Below, piece by piece: positions 1-8,410 of a stretch of 64,000 nucleotides of DNA. Origin of the DNA: Collinsella aerofaciens (lineage in GTDB: Bacteria; Actinomycetota; Coriobacteriia; Coriobacteriales; Coriobacteriaceae). A program made the position numbers and the translations under genes. The notes under the pieces were generated by a model, which saw nothing but the letters and a program-made list of their open reading frames with translations, ran no database searches and was not told the origin of the DNA. The stretch lies in contig NZ_SPFO01000004.1 in the NCBI RefSeq assembly GCF_005845035.1, positions 62,001-126,000 on the forward strand, read 5' to 3'. Each line of letters starts with the position of its first letter. The stretch's first letter is position 1.

Positions 1-1
1 G

Positions 2-154
2 CATGCTTTACTTGCCCTCGCGCCCGAGTTCGATGCTGCAAGGGTCGAGGACGTCCCTATGAGCCTGAAAGCCTGGATTGATGGTTCGCAGGGCAACATC
101 CGGAGGGAGACGTTGGGCGCCAAGTGCATGGCGCGTCACTTCTTTGCAAATTAG
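2..154 (+). CDS. C-terminal fragment of an unidentified protein
   Basis: An open frame runs in from the left edge and ends at TAG 152-154, giving the last 50 residues of a protein (…AWIDGSQGNIRRETLGAKCM…, ending HFFAN). It has normal codon use for the window and no competing frame, so it is probably the real end of an upstream gene. I do not recognise the family from this tail and assign no function. It is separated from argH by about 117 bp, which contains a short perfect palindrome (ATCGCTTTAGCGAT, 205-218). Confidence 0.5.
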   Translation, partial: HALLALAPEFDAARVEDVPMSLKAWIDGSQGNIRRETLGAKCMARHFFAN

Positions 155-271
155 CTACATGGCTCCGCACACGGTGGGGAATGTGTAAAACTAGCGGTTG
201 AAAAATCGCTTTAGCGATATGGCGCATTGCTTTGGGCGCTTGTTTTGGTATTTGAGAAAGGGGACGGTTCC

Positions 272-1702
272 ATGGCTCTTTGGGGCGGTCGTTTTGAGGC
301 GGGCGTGGCCGAGGTCACGCAGGAGTTTGGCGCGTCGCTGCCGGTCGACAAGCATCTCTATAAGCAGGATATCGCCGGCTCTAAGGCACATGCCAAGATG
401 CTGGCCGCCCAGGGCATCATCAGTGCCGAGGATGAGCAGGCGATTGCCGAGGGCCTGACCGGAATCGAGCAGGATATCGATGCCGGCAACTTCATCTTCG
501 ATATCAACGACGAGGACATTCATATGTCCATCGAGAGCGAGCTGACTCGTCGCATCGGCGAGGCGGGCAAGCGCCTACATACCGGGCGTTCGCGCAACGA
601 CCAGGTGGCGACCGATACGCGCCTGGGCGTCAAGGCACTGGCCAAGGAGCTCATGGAGGCCAATCTTGAGCTGCGCCATGTGCTGGTGGATGCGGCCAAG
701 AAGTACGACAAGGTGATTCTGCCGGGCTACACGCACATGCAGCATGCTCAGCCCGTGCTGCTGTCGCATCATCTGCTGGCGTATTCCTGGATGTTCGCGC
801 GCGACTTTACACGCCTGAAGGCCGCCTTTGATGCTGCCGACAACTGCCCACTGGGCGCTGCCGCGCTTGCCGGTACGAGCTATCCGCTCGATCGCCAGAT
901 GACGGCTGCCGAACTTGGCTTTGCGGGCGTGATTCCCAACTCGCTCGATGCGGTTTCCGACCGCGATTTCCTGCTCGATCTGCATTACGCCGGCTCCGTC
1001 ATGGCCATGCATCTGTCGCGTCTTTCCGAGGAGATCGTGCTGTGGTCGAGCTCCGAATTTGGCTTTATCACGCTTTCCGACTCGTACTCCACCGGCTCGT
1101 CCATCATGCCGCAGAAGAAGAATCCTGACTTTGCCGAGCTTATCCGCGGCAAGAGCGGCCGTGTGTATGGCAACCTGGTGCAGCTGCTCGTGACCATGAA
1201 GGGCCTGCCGCTTGCTTATAACAAGGACTTGCAGGAGGACAAGGAGGGCGCGCTCGATACCGCCCATACGCTCATGCAGTGCCTGTCGGTTATGGCCGGT
1301 ATGATTTCGACTTGGACCGTCAACGAGGATGCCATGGCGCGCGAATGCGGCGTGGGACACCTTGCCGCCACCGATGTTGCCGATTACCTGGCTAAGCGTG
1401 GTCTGCCGTTCCGCGAGGCACATGCCGTGGTGGGCCATCTGGTCCTGATGTGTGAGAAGCGCGGCTGCAATCTTGAGGACCTGCCGTTTGAGGTGTTCCA
1501 GGAGGCAAGCCCGCTCTTTGAGCACGACATTACCGAGGCACTCGACATCCCGTCGATTGTCGCTGCACGCACGACCGAGGGCGGTACCGCCCCTGCCGCC
1601 GTTGCCGTGCAGTTGCAGCGTGCCGTGGCACAGCTCGTGGCCGACGAAGGCGTGTTTGGATCGCTGACCAAGGTCGTCGAGATGGGCCACGGGGTAAAGT
1701 AG
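272..1702 (+). CDS. argH: Argininosuccinate lyase
   Basis: Cleaves argininosuccinate to arginine and fumarate, the last step of arginine synthesis, in the cytoplasm as a homotetramer. The 476-residue product has the usual family length. It starts MALWGGRFEAG, carries the THMQHAQP segment near residue 153 and the fumarase/ASL signature SSIMPQKKNPD near residues 277-287, the flexible loop with the catalytic serine. A frame open further upstream is not used: the ATG at 272 has the ribosome site GAGAAAGGGG and gives the conserved N-terminus. No other arg gene is adjacent, so it seems to be expressed alone and ends at a hairpin terminator just downstream. Confidence 0.95.
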   Translation: MALWGGRFEAGVAEVTQEFGASLPVDKHLYKQDIAGSKAHAKMLAAQGIISAEDEQAIAEGLTGIEQDIDAGNFIFDINDEDIHMSIESELTRRIGEAGKRLHTGRSRNDQVATDTRLGVKALAKELMEANLELRHVLVDAAKKYDKVILPGYTHMQHAQPVLLSHHLLAYSWMFARDFTRLKAAFDAADNCPLGAAALAGTSYPLDRQMTAAELGFAGVIPNSLDAVSDRDFLLDLHYAGSVMAMHLSRLSEEIVLWSSSEFGFITLSDSYSTGSSIMPQKKNPDFAELIRGKSGRVYGNLVQLLVTMKGLPLAYNKDLQEDKEGALDTAHTLMQCLSVMAGMISTWTVNEDAMARECGVGHLAATDVADYLAKRGLPFREAHAVVGHLVLMCEKRGCNLEDLPFEVFQEASPLFEHDITEALDIPSIVAARTTEGGTAPAAVAVQLQRAVAQLVADEGVFGSLTKVVEMGHGVK

Positions 1703-1755
1703 GGCTTTGGCTGAAGCTGTTTTTGCCATGTATTGATAAATCATTTTTTGCTTAA

Positions 1756-1790
1756 CGGGCGCCTGCTGATGCGGACGCCCGTATTTTGTT
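1756..1790 (+). terminator. Rho-independent terminator after argH
   Basis: The stem CGGGCG (1756-1761) pairs with CGCCCG (1776-1781), followed by a T-rich tract TATTTTGTT. It lies 54 bp past the argH stop. Confidence 0.7.
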
Positions 1791-2087
1791 GCTATGGGGG
1801 AGGGGCTTGTCGAGAACTTCTGTAGGACCTTTGGGCAGGTTGTGAAGGGGTTACGTTCGCGGGCGGCAACCGACCGCCTGCTCTGTTCGATGCGGTTGAT
1901 GGGCGGTCGGATGGTACTCTAATCGGGCTTCGAAACAGAAGTGACACATATGGAACGCTTCAATAAATTGCAACGTTTCAATAAACAGCTTTTTGTTTAA
2001 CTGCAGCTAAAACTCTGTTACGATGCAGTCCAGGCGGGTGCCGGAATGGGACTTGGGCACGCGCGAACCTACTTGAAAGGCTACCTT
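1791..2087 (+). promoter_or_regulatory. argH-ndk intergenic region with inverted and direct repeats
   Basis: No gene is visible here. The region contains a 9-bp inverted repeat (CCGACCGCC 1870-1878, GGCGGTCGG 1902-1910) and, nearer ndk, two near-identical direct repeats AACG(C/T)TTCAATAAA at 1954-1967 and 1973-1986, spaced 19 bp. The local drop in GC from about 1925 to 2020 suggests the ndk promoter. The direct repeats could be tandem binding sites on one helix face, which is inference. Confidence 0.4.
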
Positions 2088-2492
2088 ATGGCTATCGAGA
2101 AGACCTTCATCATGATTAAGCCCGACGCCGTGCGCGACCGCAAGATCGGCGAGATTGTTGCTCGCATTGAGCGCAGCGGCCTTGTCATTGAGCGCATGGA
2201 GATGACCACGCTCGAGCGCGCTACCGTCGAGGAGCACTACGCCCATCTGGCCGACAAGCCCTTCTTTGGCGGTCTCTGTGACTTTATGACGAGCGGTCCG
2301 GTCGTCAAGATGGTCGTTTCCGGTCTCTCCGCTGTTGCTAAGATGCGCACCCTCATGGGCGCTACTAATCCGCTTGACGCTGCTCCTGGTACTATCCGCG
2401 GCGACTTTGCCGTCGATGTCAACGCCAACGTGATCCACGGCTCCGACTGCTTGGAGAACGCCGAGATTGAGATCAAGCGCTTCTTTGGCTAA
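2088..2492 (+). CDS. ndk: Nucleoside-diphosphate kinase
   Basis: Transfers the gamma-phosphate of ATP to other nucleoside diphosphates through a phosphohistidine, balancing NTP pools in the cytoplasm. The 134-residue product has the normal family length. It opens with EKTFIMIKPDAV and carries the active-site context NVIHGSD, with the catalytic histidine near residue 116. An in-frame ATG exists 42 bp upstream, but the ATG at 2088 has TGAAAGG before it and gives the standard N-terminus. The gene is monocistronic, closed by a strong GC hairpin at 2533. Confidence 0.96.
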   Translation: MAIEKTFIMIKPDAVRDRKIGEIVARIERSGLVIERMEMTTLERATVEEHYAHLADKPFFGGLCDFMTSGPVVKMVVSGLSAVAKMRTLMGATNPLDAAPGTIRGDFAVDVNANVIHGSDCLENAEIEIKRFFG

Positions 2493-2532
2493 ACCAGCTT
2501 TGACTCCTTAAAGCTGTTAGCGTGTGGCTTGG

Positions 2533-2565
2533 GCGCCGCGGAACTCCATCCGCGGCGCTCTTTTA
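2533..2565 (+). terminator. Rho-independent terminator after ndk
   Basis: Stem GCGCCGCG (2533-2540) pairs with CGCGGCGC (2551-2558), loop of 10, followed by CTTTT. Confidence 0.8.
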
Positions 2566-2581
2566 TACCAAAACCTATGAA

Positions 2582-2616
2582 GGGGCCCGCTCGGATATGA
2601 GTTCCGAGCGGGCCCC
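2582..2616 (-). terminator. Hairpin downstream of rpiB
   Basis: A perfect 14-bp stem (GGGGCCCGCTCGGA, 2582-2595, with its complement at 2603-2616) lies 28 bp beyond the rpiB stop on the minus strand. A T-run in that direction is a further 17 nt or so away, so it may terminate rpiB or act with the ndk hairpin as a two-way insulator between convergent genes. Confidence 0.5.
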
Positions 2617-2643
2617 AGCTGTTAGCTTGCGGCACTGAGTAGT

Positions 2644-3111
2644 TTAGGCCTCGTCGACGACCTTGAGGCCGCGTGTGTGGTCGATCTCGTTGAGGAGGTT
2701 AACGCGACGCTCGTGACGACCGCCCTCAAACTCGGCGTCGAGCCACTCGTCGACAATCATCTTAGCGAGCTCGGAGCCCACGACGCGGGCGCCAAAGGCG
2801 AGCACGTTGGTGTTGTTGTGCATACGGGAGAGCTTGGCGCTGAAGGGCTCGGAGCACACGACGGCGCGCACGCCCTCTACCTTGTTAGCAGCCAGGCTAA
2901 TCCCGACGCCGGTGCCGCAGATCAGGATGCCCAGGTCGACGTCGCCGTTGGCAACGGCCTTACCCACCTTGTAGCCGGCGATGGGGTAGTCAAAGCTCTC
3001 GGAGGTGTCGGTGCCAAAGTTCACGACCTCGCAGCCGCGCTCCTTCAGGTGCTCGGAGATGATGTTCTTGAGCTCGACGGCGGCGTGGTCGTTACCGATA
3101 CCGATCTTCAT
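2644..3111 (-). CDS. rpiB: Ribose-5-phosphate isomerase B (RpiB/LacAB family)
   Basis: Interconverts ribose 5-phosphate and ribulose 5-phosphate in the pentose phosphate pathway. The product is 155 residues, usual for RpiB, starting MKIGIGNDHAAVELK. It carries ILICGTGVGISLAANK near residues 63-78, where the cysteine is the family's catalytic base. The frame is open far upstream, but the ATG at 3111 has GAGAGGAA before it and matches the family start. RpiB and the LacA/LacB galactose-6-phosphate isomerases are hard to separate by sequence. With no lac genes nearby, RpiB is preferred. It is transcribed divergently from cyuA. Confidence 0.9.
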   Translation of the reverse strand: MKIGIGNDHAAVELKNIISEHLKERGCEVVNFGTDTSESFDYPIAGYKVGKAVANGDVDLGILICGTGVGISLAANKVEGVRAVVCSEPFSAKLSRMHNNTNVLAFGARVVGSELAKMIVDEWLDAEFEGGRHERRVNLLNEIDHTRGLKVVDEA

Positions 3112-3193
3112 AGATGGTTCCTCTCTGGTCTGTGCGGCGCAAATGCTAAAGGTGTTTACCGCGTTCGACTGCATGATAGCGCGACTTTTGCGT

Positions 3194-3209
3194 AAACGCT
3201 CGAGCGTTT
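3194..3209. promoter_or_regulatory. Perfect 16-bp palindrome, possible operator
   Basis: AAACGCTCGAGCGTTT is a perfect palindrome in the divergent region between rpiB and cyuA. A related half-site, AAACGCTTTAGC, follows about 10 bp later. The shape is that of a LacI- or TetR-type operator. The regulator is unknown. Confidence 0.4.
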
Positions 3210-3382
3210 TTTGGTCAAACGCTTTAGCAGGCAACAAGATCGGCTTCTCATGAATAATGCCACCAATTTGTGCTCGAGCGCCGTCCGCCGGAACCATGGT
3301 TGCGGTTTTTGATGCATTGTTATCAAATAAAGGAACTAACCATTCTTGAGAGCCCAGCCCGTTATGCAAGCAGGAGATACCT

Positions 3383-4702
3383 ATGCCTACCGATTCCATC
3401 CGTGATGCCGCGTTTTGCGATGTTTTGAACCGTGAGCTTGTCTGCGCGCTCGGCTGTACCGAGCCCATTGCCGTTGCCTATGCAGCAGCGCTGGCGAGCC
3501 AGACGCTCGGTTGCGAACCCGATCATATGGATGTTGCCTGCTCGGGCAACATCATCAAGAACGTTAAGAGCGTGACCGTGCCCAACTCGGGCGGTATGCA
3601 CGGTATTGAAGCCGCGGCCGTGCTGGGTGCCGTGGGCGGCGACGCCAAGAGCGCGCTCGAGGTGCTCGAGAGCGTTAACGATGAAGACCGTGCTCGCGTG
3701 ACCGAGCTCCTCGCCGACGCCGGCTACTGCGATGTGTCGCTTGTCGAGGGTGTGCCCAACCTCTACATCAAGGTGACTGCGACGGCCGGGGGCCATACCG
3801 CGGTCGTCGAGATTACCGACCACCACACCAATGTCACGTGCCATACCCTCGACGGTATTCCGGTGTGCGGCAAGTCGGCGGGGGAGTGTGCCGCCTGCGC
3901 CGAGCGCGTCGTGGCCGAGCGGGCGGCAGATAGCGCCGATACGCCCATGTCGATTGAGACCATCATCGACTTTATCGAGGACGGTGACATTGAGGACGCC
4001 CGCGCTGCCGTTGAGCGTCAGATTGAGCTGAATGGCGCAATCAGTGCCGAGGGCCTTGCGCACGCTTGGGGCGCCGAGGTTGGCCGCACGCTGCTGGGTG
4101 CTCGTGCCGATGACGTCGCCTGCCGTGCCCGCGCCCGTGCGGCCGCCGGGTCCGACGCCCGCATGAACGGCTGCGCGCTGCCAGTCGCCATTGTGTGCGG
4201 CTCGGGCAATCAGGGCATTACCTGTGCATTGCCCGTCATGGAGTATGCCGAGTACCTGCGCTGCGACCATGAGCGCCTGGTGCGCGCCGTGATGCTGTCC
4301 GATCTCATCGCCGTGCATATCAAGAGCTATATTGGTGCGCTCTCGGCGTTTTGCGGTGCTATTTGCGCCGCGTGCGGCGCCGGCGCTGCGATTACCTGGC
4401 TGTGCGGTGGCACGCGCGAACAGATTGGCGCGACGGTCTCGAATACGCTTGGCAACGTGGGCGGCATCGTGTGCGACGGCGCCAAGGCGAGCTGTGCCGC
4501 CAAGATCTCGGCTGCCGTCGATGCGGCGATTCTGGGCCACGATATGGCTATGCAGGGTCGCGGCTTCCGCGCCGGCGAGGGCCTGATCCAGGATACCGTT
4601 GAGCAGACAATCGCCAGCATGGGCTACGTAGGCCGCGTGGGCATGAAGGACACCGACGTCGAGATCCTCAACATCATGATCGGCAAGACTCGAGTGTGCT
4701 AG
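3383..4702 (+). CDS. cyuA: L-cysteine desulfidase, CyuA/YhaM (UPF0597) family
   Basis: Probably breaks L-cysteine down to pyruvate, ammonia and hydrogen sulfide with a [4Fe-4S] cluster, as shown for the CdsB and CyuA enzymes. The 439-residue product has the full family length. Visible family features are ALGCTEPIAVAYA near residue 25, CSGNIIKN, a glycine-rich GSGNQGI segment mid-protein, and a cysteine-rich stretch AFCGAICAACGAGAA. The start at 3383 has GCAGGAG upstream. It is convergent with the HAD gene and their stop codons overlap (TAG at 4700-4702 against TAG on the other strand at 4699-4701). A role in serine rather than cysteine deamination cannot be excluded. Confidence 0.8.
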   Translation: MPTDSIRDAAFCDVLNRELVCALGCTEPIAVAYAAALASQTLGCEPDHMDVACSGNIIKNVKSVTVPNSGGMHGIEAAAVLGAVGGDAKSALEVLESVNDEDRARVTELLADAGYCDVSLVEGVPNLYIKVTATAGGHTAVVEITDHHTNVTCHTLDGIPVCGKSAGECAACAERVVAERAADSADTPMSIETIIDFIEDGDIEDARAAVERQIELNGAISAEGLAHAWGAEVGRTLLGARADDVACRARARAAAGSDARMNGCALPVAIVCGSGNQGITCALPVMEYAEYLRCDHERLVRAVMLSDLIAVHIKSYIGALSAFCGAICAACGAGAAITWLCGGTREQIGATVSNTLGNVGGIVCDGAKASCAAKISAAVDAAILGHDMAMQGRGFRAGEGLIQDTVEQTIASMGYVGRVGMKDTDVEILNIMIGKTRVC

Positions 4703-5457
4703 GACAACTCTTCGGCTACTTGGTGTTCGTAGAAGGCTTCTACTACGGCGTTAAAGTTGCGGGCGAAGTCTTCCATGGTTCCGCGCCAGGTGGCTCGGCT
4801 GGGCTTGCCTTGGCCCACAAAGGCAGTTTGGATTCCGCAATCGGGGGACGGGAAGTCGCGTTTGGGATCGTTGCCCACCATAAGGACCTCGTGTGGCTCG
4901 AGCCCCATCACCTGAAGCTGCTCTAGATAGTAGGTGGCATCGGGCTTGCAGCGGGTGGTGTTTCCCATGTGCGTGACGAGCTCAAAGGGGGCGTCGACTA
5001 GGTCGCCCCAACCCATACGGCACTCGATGGCCCCCTGCGGAAAGCTGGGGTTGGTAAAGAGCGCGCAACGCAGTCCAGCGTCCTGTACGGCCTGGAGCGC
5101 GGCGTGCGCGCCCGGCATAGCGTGAGCGTTAATGACCTCGTCGTTCTTGTACGGAAGAACTTCGCGGTCATAGTAGGTAAACGCCTCGTAGATGAGGGGA
5201 TCGGAGAGGCGGATCCCGCATCGGCGCTCGACCTCTTCTTGGTAAAACTCAAGATTGGTTCGGTTGTCCGTGCCGCTGCGGCGATTGGCGTTGAGGTCGA
5301 CCAGGATGGTGCCGAGGCGTGCCATCGTGCCACCGCGGCTGCGGCGCCCGATATCCGCGAGCATCGAAGAGACATCCTTAAAATAGCGAAGGATGAACGC
5401 GTTGAGGTTGATGCTGAGAAGCGTCTCGTCCATATCGAAAACGACTGCTTTGAGCAC
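4699..5457 (-). CDS. HAD-superfamily hydrolase
   Basis: A cytosolic phosphatase-type haloacid dehalogenase protein of 252 residues. Motif I is DMDETLL (residues 8-14, nucleophile Asp8), motif II is in the LFTN segment, the motif III lysine is in CKPDATYY, and motif IV is VGNDPKRDF. A cap domain of about 80 residues follows motif I, as in the phosphoglycolate phosphatase/YjjG subgroup. The start is GTG at 5457 with AGAAAGG 8 bp upstream. Substrate cannot be told from sequence. It overlaps the convergent cyuA by a few bases and leaves a 315-bp region before rpsA. Confidence 0.85.
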   Translation of the reverse strand: MLKAVVFDMDETLLSINLNAFILRYFKDVSSMLADIGRRSRGGTMARLGTILVDLNANRRSGTDNRTNLEFYQEEVERRCGIRLSDPLIYEAFTYYDREVLPYKNDEVINAHAMPGAHAALQAVQDAGLRCALFTNPSFPQGAIECRMGWGDLVDAPFELVTHMGNTTRCKPDATYYLEQLQVMGLEPHEVLMVGNDPKRDFPSPDCGIQTAFVGQGKPSRATWRGTMEDFARNFNAVVEAFYEHQVAEELS

Positions 5458-5772
5458 GCGGGCACCTTTCTCGAAAAATCGATCTAGAATCGTTGGCTCC
5501 GGATACTTTACCCCAAAGCCGAATGCCTAGCCGGTTATCGTCAAGTTGCGGAGACGTGTGTTCATAAGATTACGAAAAAGTCTCCACACGAGTAAAAAAT
5601 CGCAGTTCACGCTTGAAATCGAACTCATTTCCCCGTAACCTATACGAACGTGATTGCATAAGCGTCACATTAGTATCTGTCGGCTCCCGAGTGTTCCTAA
5701 ACGTTGTGTGCTTGTCGCACCCTTCTGTAGGTCCTAGCAATCGGGGCCCCGTAGTTCGAAAGGGGTCCACCT
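5458..5772. promoter_or_regulatory. Divergent intergenic region upstream of rpsA
   Basis: No gene is visible. The region is locally AT-richer around 5560-5660, consistent with promoters for rpsA and for the HAD gene. I see no clear terminator, riboswitch or strong operator. Confidence 0.35.
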
Positions 5773-6939
5773 TTGAGTGAGATTCAGAACTCGTCCATTT
5801 TCTCTCTTGACGATGTCAACGAGGAGGAGATGAACAACCTCATCGACGGTACGATTACCGACTTTGATGAGGGCGATCTCGTTAACGGCACTGTCGTTAA
5901 GATCGAGCATGACGAGGTGCTCGTTGACATCGGATTCAAGTCCGAGGGCGTTATCCCGGTCCGCGAGCTGTCCATCCGCAAGGACGCTAACCCTGCAGAC
6001 ATCGTTGCACTCGGTGATCCCATCGAGGCTCTGGTTCTCCAGAAGGAGGACAAGGACGGTCGTCTGGTCCTGTCCAAGAAGCGTGCCGAGTACGAGCGTG
6101 CTTGGAACCGCATCGAGGAGAAGTTCAACTCCGGCGAGAACGTCGAGGGCGAGGTTATCGAGGTTGTCAAGGGCGGCCTGATCCTCGACATCGGCCTGCG
6201 TGGCTTCCTGCCTGCTTCCCTCGTCGACCTCCGTCGCGTCAAGGACCTCACCTCTTACATGGGCACCCGCATCGAGGCCCGCGTCATCGAGATGGACCGC
6301 AACCGCAACAACGTTGTCCTCTCCCGTCGCGTCGTGCTCGAGGAGTCCCGTAAGGCCGAGCGCTCCGAGATCCTGTCCAAGCTCAAGTCTGGCATGCGTC
6401 TCCAGGGCACCGTTTCCTCCATCGTCGACTTCGGCGCCTTCGTCGACCTCGGCGGTATCGACGGCCTCATCCACATCTCCGAGCTCTCTTGGAACCACGT
6501 CAACCATCCTTCCGAGGTTGTCAAGGTCGGCCAGGAGGTCGAGGTCGAGGTTCTCGACGTCGATCTCAACCGCGAGCGCATCTCCCTGGGTCTCAAGCAG
6601 ACCACCGAGGATCCGTGGCGCGCACTGGTCAAGAAGTACCCCGTCGGCGCTATTGTCGAGGGCACTGTGACCAAGCTTGTCCCGTTCGGCGCTTTCGTCG
6701 ATCTGGGCGAGGGCATCGAGGGCCTGGTGCACATCTCCGAGATGGCCAACAAGCACGTCGATCAGCCTTCTCAGGTCACCCACGTGGGCGACAAGGTTCA
6801 GGTCAAGGTCATGGAGATCGACCTCGACCGTCGTCGTATCTCCCTGTCCATGAAGTCTGCTGCTGAGACTCTGGGCGTCGAGATCGAGGTTACCCCGCTG
6901 CCTTCCGAGAAGAAGGACGAGGAGACCGACGCCGAGTAA
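5773..6939 (+). CDS. rpsA: 30S ribosomal protein S1
   Basis: Binds mRNA at the small subunit and helps initiate translation. The 388-residue product has four S1 (OB-fold) repeats: about residues 33-100 (LVNGTVVKIEHDEVLVDIGF), 120-185 (VEGEVIEVVKGGLILDIGL), 206-275 (LQGTVSSIVDFGAFVDLGG) and 291-360 (VEGTVTKLVPFGAFVDLGE), then an acidic tail. Four repeats are typical for actinobacterial-type S1; the six-repeat E. coli form is longer. The start is TTG at 5773 with GAAAGGGG upstream. Codon use is strongly biased, as for a highly expressed gene, and a strong terminator follows. Confidence 0.93.
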   Translation: MSEIQNSSIFSLDDVNEEEMNNLIDGTITDFDEGDLVNGTVVKIEHDEVLVDIGFKSEGVIPVRELSIRKDANPADIVALGDPIEALVLQKEDKDGRLVLSKKRAEYERAWNRIEEKFNSGENVEGEVIEVVKGGLILDIGLRGFLPASLVDLRRVKDLTSYMGTRIEARVIEMDRNRNNVVLSRRVVLEESRKAERSEILSKLKSGMRLQGTVSSIVDFGAFVDLGGIDGLIHISELSWNHVNHPSEVVKVGQEVEVEVLDVDLNRERISLGLKQTTEDPWRALVKKYPVGAIVEGTVTKLVPFGAFVDLGEGIEGLVHISEMANKHVDQPSQVTHVGDKVQVKVMEIDLDRRRISLSMKSAAETLGVEIEVTPLPSEKKDEETDAE

Positions 6940-6964
6940 ATCGGTTTGACGATCACTTGTTTAA

Positions 6965-6996
6965 GGGATCCGTCCGCAATGGACGGGTCCCTTTTT
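6965..6996 (+). terminator. Rho-independent terminator after rpsA
   Basis: An 11-bp stem, GGGATCCGTCC (6965-6975) with GGACGGGTCCC (6981-6991), contains an internal AT/GT mismatch and is followed by TTTTT. Confidence 0.9.
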
Positions 6997-7261
6997 GCAT
7001 TTGGTGCCGAGATGCATGATGCTGCCCATGCTATCCACAAGCTATTTGGTTGTCGGTGCATGAAAAAATGCCGACATCCCGCCTCGGGGAGGAGGCGGGA
7101 ACGCACCGAGTAGACGGAGGGGTGCGGAGCGCGGTCGCGTCTCGACTGACGACGTTGCCCATCGACAGGATTATTGTAGCGCATGGCGGTTCTTGGTATA
7201 TCGTGTCGAGCGTTTGCGTTGTGCCATTGCCTGCGGCAACGGTGTGTTACACTCTTGCACT
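6997..7261 (+). promoter_or_regulatory. Region between rpsA and rnpB
   Basis: No coding gene is visible. It holds a hairpin CCCGCCTC/GAGGCGGG (7078-7099) and, close to rnpB, the sequence TGTGTTACACT (7243-7253), which could supply an extended -10 element for the RNA gene. Confidence 0.35.
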
Positions 7262-7624
7262 GCTGAGTGGGCCAGACGGTCGCGCGATGTGCTGCTTGCA
7301 GTACGCGTGAGGAAAGTCCGGGCTCCAGAGGGCGGGATGCCGGCTAACGGCCGGGCGGAGTGATCCGACGGAAAGCGCCGCAGAAAAGAAGACTCCCACC
7401 TGCGCCGCAAGGCGTAAAGGGAAAAGCTGAAACGGTGGTGTAAGAGACCACCAGCGTCGTGGTAACACGGCGGCTTGGCAAGCCCCATCCGGAGCAAGCG
7501 CGAATAGGAACGCTATGGGCCGGCCCGGTCCGCGTTCGGGTAGCGTGCGTGGAGCTGCACGGTAACGTGCAGACAAGATAAATGACCGTTCACGACAGAA
7601 CCCGGCTTATAGGCCCACTTGGCA
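7262..7624 (+). ncRNA. rnpB: RNase P RNA, bacterial class A
   Basis: Catalytic RNA that matures tRNA 5' ends. The conserved 5' core GAGGAAAGTCCGGGCTCC (7310-7327) and 3' core GACAGAACCCGGCTTA (7594-7609) are both present. The ends pair as helix P1: AGTGGGCC (7266-7273) with GGCCCACTT (7612-7620). The length, about 360 nt, fits type A. The 3' end is followed by ATTTTTG, which could stop transcription. End positions are estimated from P1 pairing. Confidence 0.93.
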
Positions 7625-7703
7625 TTTTTGTTACCCTAACAATCGATACGGTCTTTGCCGTATTATTGAGGCTGTTTGTTGCTTTGCTTGTTGTTGAGGG
7701 GCT

Positions 7704-8342
7704 TTGTTGGACAGCTATTTTACTCTGCAATCGAATAATGAGGCTACGGGCGAGTTTGTGGACCGCAAGAGCCGGTTTATTGCCCAGCTGGTCCATATTG
7801 AGTCCGAGGATGAGGCGAATGCCTTTATCGAGATGGTTCGCAAGCGTCATTACGACGCTCGACACAATGTTCCCGCGTGGATTTTGGTCGATGGACGCGA
7901 ACGCCAGAGCGATGATGGTGAGCCGAGTCGAACGAGCGGCATGCCGACGCTCGAGGTGCTGCGCGGCGCGGGGCTCAAAAATGTTTGCTGCGTAGTGACG
8001 CGCTATTTTGGTGGCACGCTGTTAGGGCCCGGTGGCTTGGTGCGCGCCTATACCGCGGCGACGCAGGCGGCGGTGGCAGCTGCTCGGGAGGCTGGGCAGA
8101 TCGTCGAGATGACGAGCGTCGTGCCCGTTGACGTGCATGTGGCCTATCCGCAGTATGAGCAGGTGCTTCGTTTGGCGCAGGATTCGGGTGCCAAGGTTTC
8201 GGATACCGATTACGCGGATGCCGTGACACTTCATTTGGTGTTTAAGGCGGGGGAGCAGGAGCCATTTTGCGCTAAGATGCGCGAGCTTATGGCGGGGCGC
8301 GAGGAGATTGAGGTCGGCGCTCCCGTATTTGCCGAGTTCTAA
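7704..8342 (+). CDS. yigZ: YigZ/IMPACT family protein
   Basis: A 212-residue member of the UPF0029 family related to yeast IMPACT/Yih1, thought to act in translation control. The biochemical role in bacteria is unsettled. The N-terminal IMPACT domain contains KSRFIA, the DDGEPSRTSG segment (about residues 70-80) and VVTRYFGGTLLGPGGL (about 100-116), all diagnostic. A C-terminal ferredoxin-like domain (DUF1949) follows. Two adjacent TTG codons (7704 and 7707) can start it, with TGAGGGG upstream. It lies directly after rnpB and is convergent with the next gene. Confidence 0.88.
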   Translation: MLDSYFTLQSNNEATGEFVDRKSRFIAQLVHIESEDEANAFIEMVRKRHYDARHNVPAWILVDGRERQSDDGEPSRTSGMPTLEVLRGAGLKNVCCVVTRYFGGTLLGPGGLVRAYTAATQAAVAAAREAGQIVEMTSVVPVDVHVAYPQYEQVLRLAQDSGAKVSDTDYADAVTLHLVFKAGEQEPFCAKMRELMAGREEIEVGAPVFAEF

Positions 8343-8410
8343 CGGCGACGGCCGGCGTGCTTTTGGATGGATTCCAAGCGCGCCGGCCGTCGTTTTGCTG
8401 TTGCTGCCGT

